Shown piece after piece: positions 1-7,946 of a stretch of DNA of 64,000 bases. Origin of the DNA: Martinezella tropici (GTDB lineage: Bacteria; Pseudomonadota; Alphaproteobacteria; Rhizobiales; Rhizobiaceae); the NCBI RefSeq assembly GCF_003287875.1, contig NZ_QMKK01000054.1, forward strand, positions 1 to 64,000, in the 5' to 3' direction. Position 1 is the first letter of the stretch. Each line of letters begins with the position of its first letter. The notes under the pieces are model-generated. The model saw nothing but the letters and a program-made list of their open reading frames with translations, made no database searches and had not been told where the DNA came from. Position numbers and translations under genes: made by a program.

Positions 1-3
1 CTA

Positions 4-1043
4 GAGCAGATCCTGTTCAATCCGGGTCATATCCAGCAGCCTTGAAGTAATTCGCGCATTCTGCAGGAGTGAAGCGGGGTAGCAGGGCGCCAACTGCGTC
101 CCACAGGGCGTCGATCTTTCGCTCTGCCCGACCTCGCAACATGGCTTTCAGTTTGGAGAATGCGTTCTCGATGGGGTTAAAGTCAGGGCTATAGGGAGGG
201 AGAAACATGAGTTTGGCACCGGCACGCTCAATGGCGTCGCGCACGCCGGATGTCTTGTGTGCCGGCAAGTTGTCCATGACGACGACATCACCGACCTGAA
301 GGGTCGGAACCAGCACCTGCTCGACGTAGGCCAGGAAGACGTTACCGTTCATGGCGCCATCGTAGACAAACGGTGCGGTCATTCCCGTGAGGCGCAATGC
401 TCCGGTAAAGGTCGTTGTTTTCCAATGGCCGTGCGGAACACCGGCTCGGCAACGCTCGCCTCGAAGTGCACGCCCGCGTAGACGGGCCATCTTCGTCGAG
501 AGGCCGGTTTCATCTATAAATATCAGTCGTTCAGGATCGAGATCGAGCTGACCATCAAACCAAACGCGCCGACGCTTCAGGACATCCGACCGGTCTTGCT
601 CCAGTGCATGTGCGGTTTTTTTAAACGTCCATCCGCGGCCTCGCAGCCAGGCACCAAGCGCACTCCGGCTGATCCTCACCTGTTGATCAACGGACAAACG
701 CTCGACCATTTCATTGAGCGTGATGTCCCTACGGTCCTCGATCAGTTCGACAACGAACGCCTCGTGTGCATCGAGCGCCGACGGTCGTCTCCAACCTTGT
801 GGCCGGGAGGTCGGCTCGCCCTCTTTTGCTCGTGCGATCCACCGGATCGCCGTCGAAATTCCAACTCCGAACCGGGCTGCGGCTTGTCGTGCTGACATGC
901 CCGCCGCAGACGCTTTCAAAACCCGTAATCGAAGATCATCGCTCAGCGCTTGTGCCATCATCCACCTCTTTGCTGTGGATGTTGAATCAGCTTCGCCGCG
1001 CCGCGTCACTTCACAATCGATTCATCGATCGCAGGACCTGCTC
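4..1043 (-). mobile_element. IS630-family insertion sequence, complete
   Basis: The element is bounded by imperfect inverted repeats: GAGCAGATCCTG at the left end (4-15) and its counterpart GAGCAGGTCCTG read inward from 1043, 11 of 12 matching. A TA dinucleotide flanks each side (2-3 and 1044-1045), the target duplication expected of IS630/Tc1-mariner elements. It holds one transposase gene, on the minus strand, that fills nearly the whole element. Only one base of host DNA is visible on the left side, so the left flank rests on the window edge. Confidence 0.88.
17..958 (-). CDS. IS630-family transposase
   Basis: DDE transposase that cuts and pastes the surrounding element. The N-terminal 100 residues are a helix-turn-helix region (LRVLKASAAGMSARQAAARF, then a winged second helix set), followed by the catalytic domain: first Asp in IFIDETG, second in VVVMDNLPAHK, and the Glu in PDFNPIENAFSKLK. 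These are the classic IS630 triad contexts. The frame is open from 1009, but the ATG at 958 (MAQALSDDLR) is preferred because GAGG lies 6 nt ahead of it; the ATG directly before it, at 961, is the alternative. Length about 313 residues is usual for a one-frame IS630 transposase, and nothing suggests inactivation. Confidence 0.9.
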   Translation of the reverse strand: MAQALSDDLRLRVLKASAAGMSARQAAARFGVGISTAIRWIARAKEGEPTSRPQGWRRPSALDAHEAFVVELIEDRRDITLNEMVERLSVDQQVRISRSALGAWLRGRGWTFKKTAHALEQDRSDVLKRRRVWFDGQLDLDPERLIFIDETGLSTKMARLRGRALRGERCRAGVPHGHWKTTTFTGALRLTGMTAPFVYDGAMNGNVFLAYVEQVLVPTLQVGDVVVMDNLPAHKTSGVRDAIERAGAKLMFLPPYSPDFNPIENAFSKLKAMLRGRAERKIDALWDAVGALLPRFTPAECANYFKAAGYDPD

Positions 1044-1672
1044 TAGCTTGGTTTGTAGCTGTGACGCGAAAAGAAGCGGTCAAGCTCCCGCTGCTGCGGA
1101 GTCTGTCCGGTATAGATCGCGATATATTCCGGAATTCGCTTCATGCGCACGGCAATGTCTTCCTTGGACTGCATCGAGATATAGCCGATCTGCACAAGGT
1201 AGGTCGTCCGCGCGCGGACATCGGCGGAAACGGCGTCATAGCCGAAGCGGGTGAACATTCGCGAGAGCGCCTCCATGCGCAAGTGGTCGGCGCGGCGAAC
1301 CTCCTCGAGAATATCCGGGGACTGCAAGGCCCAGCTGCGCACGGCGAACTCGAACTGAGAATCGAACAAGTCCTTATCGAGCCAGCAGTCGAAGACATTG
1401 AGCATCGCCTCCGCAACCGACTCCGCATAAGCCTCTGACTGCTTGACCAAATTCCCGGTATTCTTGTCCCGCCATCTGCCGACCAGGGCGCTCAGAAGCT
1501 CTTCGCGATCCTTGAAAAACCAATAGAAGCTCGTGCGCGAGAGCTTGAGCTTCTTCGCCAGCGGCTGGATCTTTACGGAATCCACTCCGGAATCGATCAG
1601 GGACGAATAGGCCGCCTCCAACCAACCCTCCTGAGACCCCCGCCATCCGCTGTCGCTTACACTCTGGTCCAT
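1043..1672 (-). CDS. TetR/AcrR-family transcriptional regulator
   Basis: A 209-residue repressor-type protein. The N-terminal helix-turn-helix (about residues 15-65, with SVKIQPLAKKLKLSRTSFYW) is typical of TetR proteins; the rest is an all-helical ligand domain with no recognised ligand. An AGGAGA ribosome site precedes the ATG. It is divergent from the DgcA/StcD-like gene at 1818, and the intergenic region carries a matched pair of inverted TGTACA-containing sites, so local control of the demethylase is likely. The stop codon TAG is made of the TA target duplication plus the last base of the IS630 element; the base beyond the left end of the element would give the same TAG, so the protein appears unchanged by the insertion. 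Confidence 0.85.
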   Translation of the reverse strand: MDQSVSDSGWRGSQEGWLEAAYSSLIDSGVDSVKIQPLAKKLKLSRTSFYWFFKDREELLSALVGRWRDKNTGNLVKQSEAYAESVAEAMLNVFDCWLDKDLFDSQFEFAVRSWALQSPDILEEVRRADHLRMEALSRMFTRFGYDAVSADVRARTTYLVQIGYISMQSKEDIAVRMKRIPEYIAIYTGQTPQQRELDRFFSRHSYKPS

Positions 1673-1706
1673 GGCTCTTCTCCTATCAAATTACTGTGGT
1701 CTCGAC

Positions 1707-1780
1707 AATGAAAATGTACATTAGTGTCTCAGAAAAAGACGCTTATGTTTTCTTCGTTGACATAGGTGTACATTTTCATT
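1707..1780. promoter_or_regulatory. Paired inverted operator in the TetR / demethylase promoter
   Basis: AATGAAAATGTACA at 1707-1720 recurs as its exact reverse complement at 1767-1780 (14 of 14), about 60 bp centre to centre. Each copy contains the palindrome TGTACA. A TTGACA at 1757-1762 could be the -35 of the rightward gene, which would place the second copy between -35 and -10, a good position for repression. Assignment to the neighbouring TetR protein is inference. Confidence 0.65.
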
Positions 1781-1817
1781 TAGCGTCATGCGATGTTTCC
1801 AGCCCGGAGCACGACGC

Positions 1818-3854
1818 ATGTCGAACGATCCTCTTCTTCAGCCTTATAAATTAAAGCATCTGACGCTGCGCAACCGCATCATCGTGACCTCTCACGAACC
1901 GGCCTACCCCGAAGACGGCATGCCGAAGGAGCGGTATCGCGCCTACACGGTTGAACGGGCCAAGGGAGGTGTCGCGCTGACGATGACGGCCGGCTCGGCC
2001 GCCGTCTCGCGAGACAGTCCTCCGGTTTTCAACAACCTGCTCGCCTATAAGGACGAGATTGTTCCGTGGATACGCGAGATGACCGACGCGGTTCACGAAC
2101 ACGGCTCGGCGATCATGATCCAGCTTACACATCTCGGCCGCCGCACGCGCTGGGACAAGGGCGATTGGCTGCCCATCGTATCGCCGTCCCACCATCGCGA
2201 AGCCTCGCACAGGGCCTTTCCGAAGAAGATCGAAGACTGGGATATCGAGCGCATCATCAAGGATTTCGCCGACGCTGCCGAACGCATGAAGGCCGGTGGC
2301 ATGGACGGCATCGAATTGGAGGCCTACGGACATCTCATAGACCAGTTCGTTTCGCCGCTGACCAACGAACTCGATGGGCCGTATGGCGGCTCGCTCGAGA
2401 ACCGCATGCGCTTCTGTCTTGACGTCTTCAAGGCGATGCGAAAGCGGGTAGGGGACGATTTTATTCTCGGCGTCCGATACACTGCGGACGAACGCCTTCC
2501 CGGCGGTACCGGGAAAGAGGAAGGCATCGAGATTTCGAAGCGGCTGCGCGACAGCGGCCTGATTGACTATCTCAACGTCATTCGCGGCCATATCGACACC
2601 GATCCGGGTCTCACCGATGTCATTCCCATCCAGGGCATGGCAAACTCTCCGCATCTCGATTTCGCCGGCGATATCCGCGCCGCGACGAACTTTCCGACAT
2701 TCCACGCGGCCAAGATCCCGGACGTGGCGACCGCCCGCCATGCCATCGCGGCAGGCAAGGTCGACATGGTGGGCATGACGCGCGCCCACATGACGGACCC
2801 GCATATCGTTCGCAAGATCATCGAGAAGCGCGAAGAGGATATTCGTCCCTGCGTCGGCGCCAACTACTGTCTTGACCGCATCTACCAGGGCGGCCTTGCC
2901 TTCTGTATTCACAACGCGGCGACCGGGCGCGAGCAGACGATGCCGCACATCGTGGAGAAGGCCGAACTCCGCAAGAAGGTCGTTATCGTAGGGGCGGGAC
3001 CGGCGGGGCTCGAGGCGGCGCGCGTGTCCGCCGAGCGCGGTCACGATGTCGTCGTCTTCGAGGCCGCGAATAACGCCGGCGGTCAGATCCGTCTGACGGC
3101 GCAGAGCGAGCGGCGCCGCGAGATGATCAGCATCATCGACTGGCGGATGAGCCAATGCGAGAAGCTTGGCGTCACCTTCCACTTCAACACCTGGGCGGAA
3201 GCCGAGACCATCACCGCCGAAAAACCTGATGTCGTCATCATCGCGACCGGTGGTCTGCCGCATACCGACGTTCTCACGAAGGGCAACGAACTCGTGGTAT
3301 CGTCCTGGGACATCATCTCGGGCGACGTGAAGCCGGGCAGTCACGTTCTCGTCTTCGACGACGCCGGCGACCATGCCGGTCTGCAGGCAGCCGAATTCCT
3401 CGCGAAAGCAGGTGCAAAGGTAGAGATCATGACGCCGGACCGATCCTTTGCTCCGGAGGTGATGGCGATGAACCTTGTTCCCTACATGCGCTCGCTGCAG
3501 ACGCTGGACGTCACGTTCACGGTGACGTTCCGGCTGGAATCGGCGGAAAAGAGCGGCAACCAGATCATCGCGACGGTCGGGAGCGACTATGGTGGCGTCG
3601 CCAAGGAAAGGGTCGTTGACCAGATCGTGGTCAATCATGGCACGATCCCGCTCGATGAACTGTACTTCGAACTCAAGCCGCACTCCCGGAACCTGGGTGA
3701 GATCTCGTACGATCAGCTTCTTGCGGGAGAGCCGCAGTCCGTCGTCCGCAACAAGGACGGCCAGTTCCAACTCTTCCGGATCGGCGATGCGGTCGCCGCG
3801 CGCAATACCCACGCCGCGATCTACGACGGCCTCAGGATCGCGAAGGACCTTTAA
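1818..3854 (+). CDS. DgcA/StcD-like FMN/FAD N-demethylase (TMADH family)
   Basis: A 678-residue cytoplasmic flavoprotein of the trimethylamine dehydrogenase / 2,4-dienoyl-CoA reductase type. Residues 1-360 form an Old Yellow Enzyme TIM barrel (NRIIVTSHEP, IQLTHLGRRTRW, GGSLENRMRF); about 355-385 is the Fe-S segment; about 390-678 is a dinucleotide-binding domain (VVIVGAGPAGLEAAR). Closest known relatives in architecture are dimethylglycine demethylase DgcA and N-methylproline demethylase StcD, which release formaldehyde. The Fe-S segment reads CVGANYC followed 11 residues on by Cys, so the middle Cys of the usual CxxCxxC is Ala. The ATG at 1818 (MSNDPLL) is chosen for its GGAG 8 nt upstream; an upstream ATG at 1788 is weaker. 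Substrate (dimethylglycine, N-methylproline or another methylamine) cannot be fixed from sequence. Confidence 0.82.
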   Translation: MSNDPLLQPYKLKHLTLRNRIIVTSHEPAYPEDGMPKERYRAYTVERAKGGVALTMTAGSAAVSRDSPPVFNNLLAYKDEIVPWIREMTDAVHEHGSAIMIQLTHLGRRTRWDKGDWLPIVSPSHHREASHRAFPKKIEDWDIERIIKDFADAAERMKAGGMDGIELEAYGHLIDQFVSPLTNELDGPYGGSLENRMRFCLDVFKAMRKRVGDDFILGVRYTADERLPGGTGKEEGIEISKRLRDSGLIDYLNVIRGHIDTDPGLTDVIPIQGMANSPHLDFAGDIRAATNFPTFHAAKIPDVATARHAIAAGKVDMVGMTRAHMTDPHIVRKIIEKREEDIRPCVGANYCLDRIYQGGLAFCIHNAATGREQTMPHIVEKAELRKKVVIVGAGPAGLEAARVSAERGHDVVVFEAANNAGGQIRLTAQSERRREMISIIDWRMSQCEKLGVTFHFNTWAEAETITAEKPDVVIIATGGLPHTDVLTKGNELVVSSWDIISGDVKPGSHVLVFDDAGDHAGLQAAEFLAKAGAKVEIMTPDRSFAPEVMAMNLVPYMRSLQTLDVTFTVTFRLESAEKSGNQIIATVGSDYGGVAKERVVDQIVVNHGTIPLDELYFELKPHSRNLGEISYDQLLAGEPQSVVRNKDGQFQLFRIGDAVAARNTHAAIYDGLRIAKDL

Positions 3855-3858
3855 CGTC

Positions 3859-3883
3859 TCGGCCGGCCAAATCGGTCGGCCGA
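3859..3883 (+). terminator. Hairpin after the demethylase gene
   Basis: A 9-bp stem with one G-U pair (3860-3868 with 3874-3882) and a 5-base loop lies 5 bases past the stop codon. No long T tract follows, so termination is likely but may be partial. Confidence 0.5.
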
Positions 3884-4036
3884 TCTTCATATAAGGACGA
3901 GTCCCTACATCGCGACCTTGCGGCGGAGAAAAGCGGTGTCCTGCCCATGAAAATGCGAAGGCGACGCCATTCGATGGAAACCGTCCTGACGCCGCTCTAG
4001 TTTAAGGGGTGTATGCAGCGAGACAGCGGGGAGCCG

Positions 4037-4441
4037 ATGCACATAGATGGAAGATGTCATTGCGGGTTTGTTTCGTACAAGGCGGAAATCGACCCCGAGC
4101 AGGTGTCAATCTGCCACTGCACAGACTGCCAGCGGCTGACGGGAACGGCCTATAGGGTTACCGTGTCTGCGCGACGCGAGGCATTTGAGATCACGGGTGG
4201 AGAGCCGAAACTCTACGTGAAATTCGGCGATAATGGCCGTCGCCGGCTGCAGTACTTCTGCCCGAATTGTGGGTCACCGATCTACACAACTGGAGAGCTT
4301 GAAGATGCTGACGAGGTCGGCATTCGCCTGGGGACGATAAACCAGCGATACAAGCTCCGGCCCAGATCGCAGGGCTGGTGCTCCTCTCGGCTGCCTTGGA
4401 TCGACACCATAGGGGATCTTCCCGGGCGGCCAGGCGATTAA
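4037..4441 (+). CDS. GFA/CENP-V family zinc protein
   Basis: A 134-residue protein of the glutathione-dependent formaldehyde-activating (GFA) fold. The zinc-binding cysteines are visible in order: CHCG near the start, then CHCTDCQ, and CPNCG in the second half. GGGGAG sits just ahead of the ATG at 4037, preferred to the ATG at 4013. Members of this family are often annotated as formaldehyde-activating enzymes, although for most the activity is unproven. Its place between two demethylase loci that would release formaldehyde makes a formaldehyde-linked role attractive, but that is inference. Confidence 0.8.
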   Translation: MHIDGRCHCGFVSYKAEIDPEQVSICHCTDCQRLTGTAYRVTVSARREAFEITGGEPKLYVKFGDNGRRRLQYFCPNCGSPIYTTGELEDADEVGIRLGTINQRYKLRPRSQGWCSSRLPWIDTIGDLPGRPGD

Positions 4442-4518
4442 TACGGTATTGGGGCTCCTGCCGCTTCGCGCCTTGAAAGCCTCTGCACCGATCGCGGCAT
4501 CGCCGACACATCTCCTGG

Positions 4519-5601
4519 TCAGCGATCGATGACCAGATTGCTCAGAGGTTTCGAACAGCAGGGCAGGAACATCCCGGCGTCGATTTCCCGCTGCCTGATG
4601 CCGCCATTGTGGTTCATCTCAACCGAGCCCGAGACGAGCTTGGATTTACAGGTTCCGCACATGCCATTGGAGCAGGATGATGGGAGCCTGATGCTGCCTT
4701 TCTTCGCGGCTGCCAGCACGGTCTGATCGGCGGAGACTTCGAGCATCCGCTTCTGCTTCGAGAATTCTACCTGATAGATCTTGCCCGCAGGCTGTGCCTC
4801 GACGTCGAGGCCGGGTTCGTCGATGACAGCGGCATCGAAGCTCTCCTCGATGTAGTTCGACGCCGGAACGCCAAGCGCTGCCGTGATCGAGCGGGCCGCC
4901 GCCATGAATGGCGCCGGACCGCAACACATGACGACCCGCTCGGCGATGTCAGGAACCGCAAGCTTCAGGTATTCGGGCGATATCCGACCGGTCAGTCCGG
5001 ACCAGGCTGGCTCGCCGGTCACCGTTTCCGGCAGGAAGTGGAGCCGCAGACCTTTCATCCGTGTCGCGAGGCCGGACAGATCCTGGCGGAAGATGAGGTC
5101 GCAAGGCGTGCGCGCTGCGTGAAGGAAAACGATGTCCGAAGGTTCGTATCGATCCGCCAGATCGCGGGTGATCGACATGACAGGGGTGATGCCCGAGCCG
5201 CCGGATAGCAGCAGGAGCTTCGTTTTCTCGCCTTTTGGACGAATGAAGTGACCGAGTGGCCCTTGGCCTTTGACCGTCATGCCCGGAGCCATGTGATCGT
5301 GGAGCCAGTTCGAGACCTTGCCGCCGGGCACACGTTTGACCGTCACGGTGAACGCATTACCGCGATAGGGTGACGACGAGATGCTGTAACAGCGAGCCTC
5401 GCCTTCCGAACCTGTCGGGAAATCGAACAGGAAGTACTGTCCGGCCTCGAAGTTGAAGCGCTTGCCTTCCGGAGATGCGAACGTGAAGCTTTTCACATCA
5501 TGCGTCTCCTGATGAACGTCGAGGCAGACGAGCGTCTCGTCCCGCTCGGGATTCCAGATGGCGGCCTCGCTGCGCGAAATTTGTTGGAACTCAATACCCA
5601 T
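4519..5601 (-). CDS. Ferredoxin-reductase component of Rieske demethylase (GbcB/Stc-type)
   Basis: A 360-residue electron-transfer protein that passes electrons from NAD(P)H to the Rieske oxygenase encoded just upstream. Order of domains: FAD-binding barrel (RCYSISSSPY near residue 80), NAD-binding domain (LLLSGGSGITPVMS near 145), and a C-terminal plant-type [2Fe-2S] ferredoxin domain (CSNGMCGTCKSKL with a final Cys near CC at the end). The start MGIEFQQ at 5601 overlaps the end of the oxygenase gene by 11 bases, which implies translational coupling; the longer open frame to 5757 lies inside the oxygenase gene and has low-complexity Ser/Thr/Pro sequence, so it is rejected. Confidence 0.85.
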   Translation of the reverse strand: MGIEFQQISRSEAAIWNPERDETLVCLDVHQETHDVKSFTFASPEGKRFNFEAGQYFLFDFPTGSEGEARCYSISSSPYRGNAFTVTVKRVPGGKVSNWLHDHMAPGMTVKGQGPLGHFIRPKGEKTKLLLLSGGSGITPVMSITRDLADRYEPSDIVFLHAARTPCDLIFRQDLSGLATRMKGLRLHFLPETVTGEPAWSGLTGRISPEYLKLAVPDIAERVVMCCGPAPFMAAARSITAALGVPASNYIEESFDAAVIDEPGLDVEAQPAGKIYQVEFSKQKRMLEVSADQTVLAAAKKGSIRLPSSCSNGMCGTCKSKLVSGSVEMNHNGGIRQREIDAGMFLPCCSKPLSNLVIDR

Positions 5602-6844
5602 GAGCGCGCATCCGATCGATGTACCAGGTCGCGAATTTGTCGAGATTGGTTTCCGAGAACCGGGAATAGGGGCCTGGTTGATAGGCCGGGTCGAGTGCGC
5701 CGGCGTGCGAGCGGGCGACGAGATCCGCGTCCTGGTCGGTCGTTGCGATCCAGACATCGGTCAGCTTGTCGAAATCATAGTCCCTGCCTTCGACGGCGTC
5801 CTTGTGCACGAGCCACTTGGTTCTGACCAGTGTCTTGCCGGCGGAGAGTGGAATGACGATCGCGACGACGGCATGGTCGCCCATGAAGTGGTTCCAGCTA
5901 TTGTGACCCCAAAGATGCGTATCGCCGAGGTCCTTACGGGTCATTTGACCGAGGAGCTTCGACGATGCCGCCGTGGCATCATGCGTCTGAGATTCGCCGG
6001 CACCGGCGATGATCAGGCGCTGGGTCCGGAAGTTTGTCGCGCAGTCGACGAGCTGCTCGACGGCGGCCGACGGAAAGCCATCGGCTTCCCAGGCCCTCGT
6101 CCGCTCGTCGTAGAGGCGGAAGTGCTCCTCCGCCTGTTCGCGATCCTCCGGGCTCAACGTCTCCGGGTCGAAGCCGAAGTCGAGATCGACGAAAGAGACG
6201 CAGAGTTCCGGATGGTTGGCGGAACAGTGATAGCACTCGCGATTGTTCTCCATCGTGAGCTTCCAGTTGCCGTCCTCGATGACATCGGTCTGATGCGCGA
6301 CCTTGGCGTTGCGGATGTCATATGGCGCGAGGCGCTCGATCATGGTCTGCTCGAGGTTCGCAATGTCCTCCGGAGGATTGTCGGAAAGGCAGACGTAGAC
6401 GAGGCCGGCGATCGATTTGAAATTGACCGGTTTCAGGCTGTGACACTGCTTGTCGAAGTCCTGGCCCATATGGGGCGCGTAGGCGAGTTCGCCGGTCAGC
6501 TCGTAGGTCCAGGTATGGTAGGGACAGACAAGTTTCGAGACGATGGTCTTTCCGGCATCGAGCAGGCGCGACCCGCGATGGCGACAGACGTTGTGAAGCA
6601 CGCGGAGCTCGCCGTCATCGTCGCGAAGGAGGATCAGGCTGGTCTTGCCGATATCGACGACGGTCGCATCGCCCGGCTCCGGAACGTCGCAGTCAAGGCC
6701 GATGCAGATCCAGTGCTTATGGAAGAAGACATCGATGTCGGCCTCGAAGACGTCCTCGCGCGTATAAAGGCCGGCCGGCAGGGAATGACCATCGGCGCGA
6801 GCTTCAAGAAGGGCGGAGATATCGGATGGAAGCCTGTTTAGCAT
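5591..6844 (-). CDS. Rieske oxygenase alpha subunit, betaine/stachydrine demethylase type
   Basis: A 417-residue ring-hydroxylase-type oxygenase. The Rieske [2Fe-2S] motif is CRHRG then CPYHTW (residues about 87-110). The mononuclear iron site is in NRECYHCSANHPEL (about 200-213), with a downstream Asp expected near 365. Proteins of this type that pair with an FAD/ferredoxin reductase and a DgcA-like enzyme remove N-methyl groups from glycine betaine (GbcA) or stachydrine (Stc2), giving formaldehyde. AGGAG lies 7 nt before the ATG. It is divergent from the LysR gene at 6954. Which quaternary amine is used cannot be told. Confidence 0.85.
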   Translation of the reverse strand: MLNRLPSDISALLEARADGHSLPAGLYTREDVFEADIDVFFHKHWICIGLDCDVPEPGDATVVDIGKTSLILLRDDDGELRVLHNVCRHRGSRLLDAGKTIVSKLVCPYHTWTYELTGELAYAPHMGQDFDKQCHSLKPVNFKSIAGLVYVCLSDNPPEDIANLEQTMIERLAPYDIRNAKVAHQTDVIEDGNWKLTMENNRECYHCSANHPELCVSFVDLDFGFDPETLSPEDREQAEEHFRLYDERTRAWEADGFPSAAVEQLVDCATNFRTQRLIIAGAGESQTHDATAASSKLLGQMTRKDLGDTHLWGHNSWNHFMGDHAVVAIVIPLSAGKTLVRTKWLVHKDAVEGRDYDFDKLTDVWIATTDQDADLVARSHAGALDPAYQPGPYSRFSETNLDKFATWYIDRMRAHGY

Positions 6845-6953
6845 GATAACTCCTCATGGTTCGATGGCCGGCAGTTTGCTCTTGCATCCCATAGGCTTCA
6901 ACGGCAATAATTTTCAGCAATCCATAACCTTATGTAATGCTGGGGATGCTTGA

Positions 6954-7841
6954 ATGAACTTTCGGCGTCGTATCCCATCTCTGACGGCATTGATGACGCT
7001 TGAAGCCGTTCTGCGGCACCGAAGCTTCACCGCGGCCGCGATTGAGTTGGGCGTCACTCAGGCAGCAGTCAGCCGCCAGATCGCGGCATTGGAAGAGGAA
7101 CTGGGATTGCCGATGTTCGTGCGCAAACACCGCGCCATCGAACCGACCGCGGAATGCCTCACCCTCGGAACGACGCTCGCTCAGAGCTTTGCGAACATCG
7201 CGGACACCGTCGACGCGGTCAGATCCTCCCAGCAGGACGTCGTGACCATCGGCGCGACGGTCGCCTTCTCCTCGTTCTGGCTTCTTCCCCGGCTGGCGGA
7301 GTTCCGGCGCGAGAATTCGGGCGTCCAGATCAGGGTCGTTTCGCAGGATGCCAGGATCGATCTCGATGCAGGCGGCATCGATATAGCCATTCGTTATGGA
7401 AGACCGCCATTCGCCGACGCGAAGGTGGTTGCCTCTCAGGAGGACTTTGTCGTCCCCGTATGTTCGCCCGACTACCTCCGGCGGCGTCCGCCCGGTGAGC
7501 TCAGCGAAATCGACGAATTCATCGAGACGGACGTGCATGACAGATCATGGCTGTCATGGCCGCAATGGGCGCAGGAGACGGGTCGTGCTTTGCGGATCAA
7601 GCCGCATCTTCGCTTCAACCATTATACCGAGGCGATCGCGGCCGCGCGCGCCGGACAGGGGATCGCACTGGGTTGGCGCCTTCTTGTCCAGACCTTTCTG
7701 GATGACGGCACGCTCGTCGCCCTGGACGTAGCCGAGATGCCCACCGAGGACCGGTATCATGTTCTGCTCCCAGCCAGAGCACGCCGCAAACCTGCGGCGG
7801 AGCATGCGGCGAATTGGCTGGCGAACGCGCTCACTCGTTGA
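6954..7841 (+). CDS. LysR-family regulator (GcvA-like)
   Basis: A 295-residue LysR-type transcriptional regulator: winged helix-turn-helix at residues 5-65 (FTAAAIELGVTQAAVSRQIA), then a two-lobed effector domain. The tone of the sequence (LPRLAEFRRENSGVQIRV, GIDIAIRYG) matches the GcvA-like branch. It lies divergent from the Rieske oxygenase with about 110 bases between, the usual arrangement for a LysR protein and its target, so control of the demethylase genes is the likely job. GGGGA lies 8 nt before the ATG. Its ligand is unknown. Confidence 0.85.
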   Translation: MNFRRRIPSLTALMTLEAVLRHRSFTAAAIELGVTQAAVSRQIAALEEELGLPMFVRKHRAIEPTAECLTLGTTLAQSFANIADTVDAVRSSQQDVVTIGATVAFSSFWLLPRLAEFRRENSGVQIRVVSQDARIDLDAGGIDIAIRYGRPPFADAKVVASQEDFVVPVCSPDYLRRRPPGELSEIDEFIETDVHDRSWLSWPQWAQETGRALRIKPHLRFNHYTEAIAAARAGQGIALGWRLLVQTFLDDGTLVALDVAEMPTEDRYHVLLPARARRKPAAEHAANWLANALTR

Positions 7842-7946
7842 AGACGCGAAAGATCCCCTTGAAGCCTGAGATTGGCAGCCGAGCGCCGTGCACAGTCATC
7901 CGAGATCGATGAAAGTCATACCGCCGGCTGCGATAAGGCTTTGATT

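Noticed and set aside
1851..3890. 679-residue minus-strand open frame opposite the demethylase
   Set aside because: It is the antisense shadow of a gene with clear TMADH-type domains; its own sequence shows low complexity and no family motif.
5558..6841. 427-residue plus-strand open frame opposite the Rieske oxygenase
   Set aside because: Shadow of the oxygenase; the true gene has the intact Rieske and iron motifs and an AGGAG start site.
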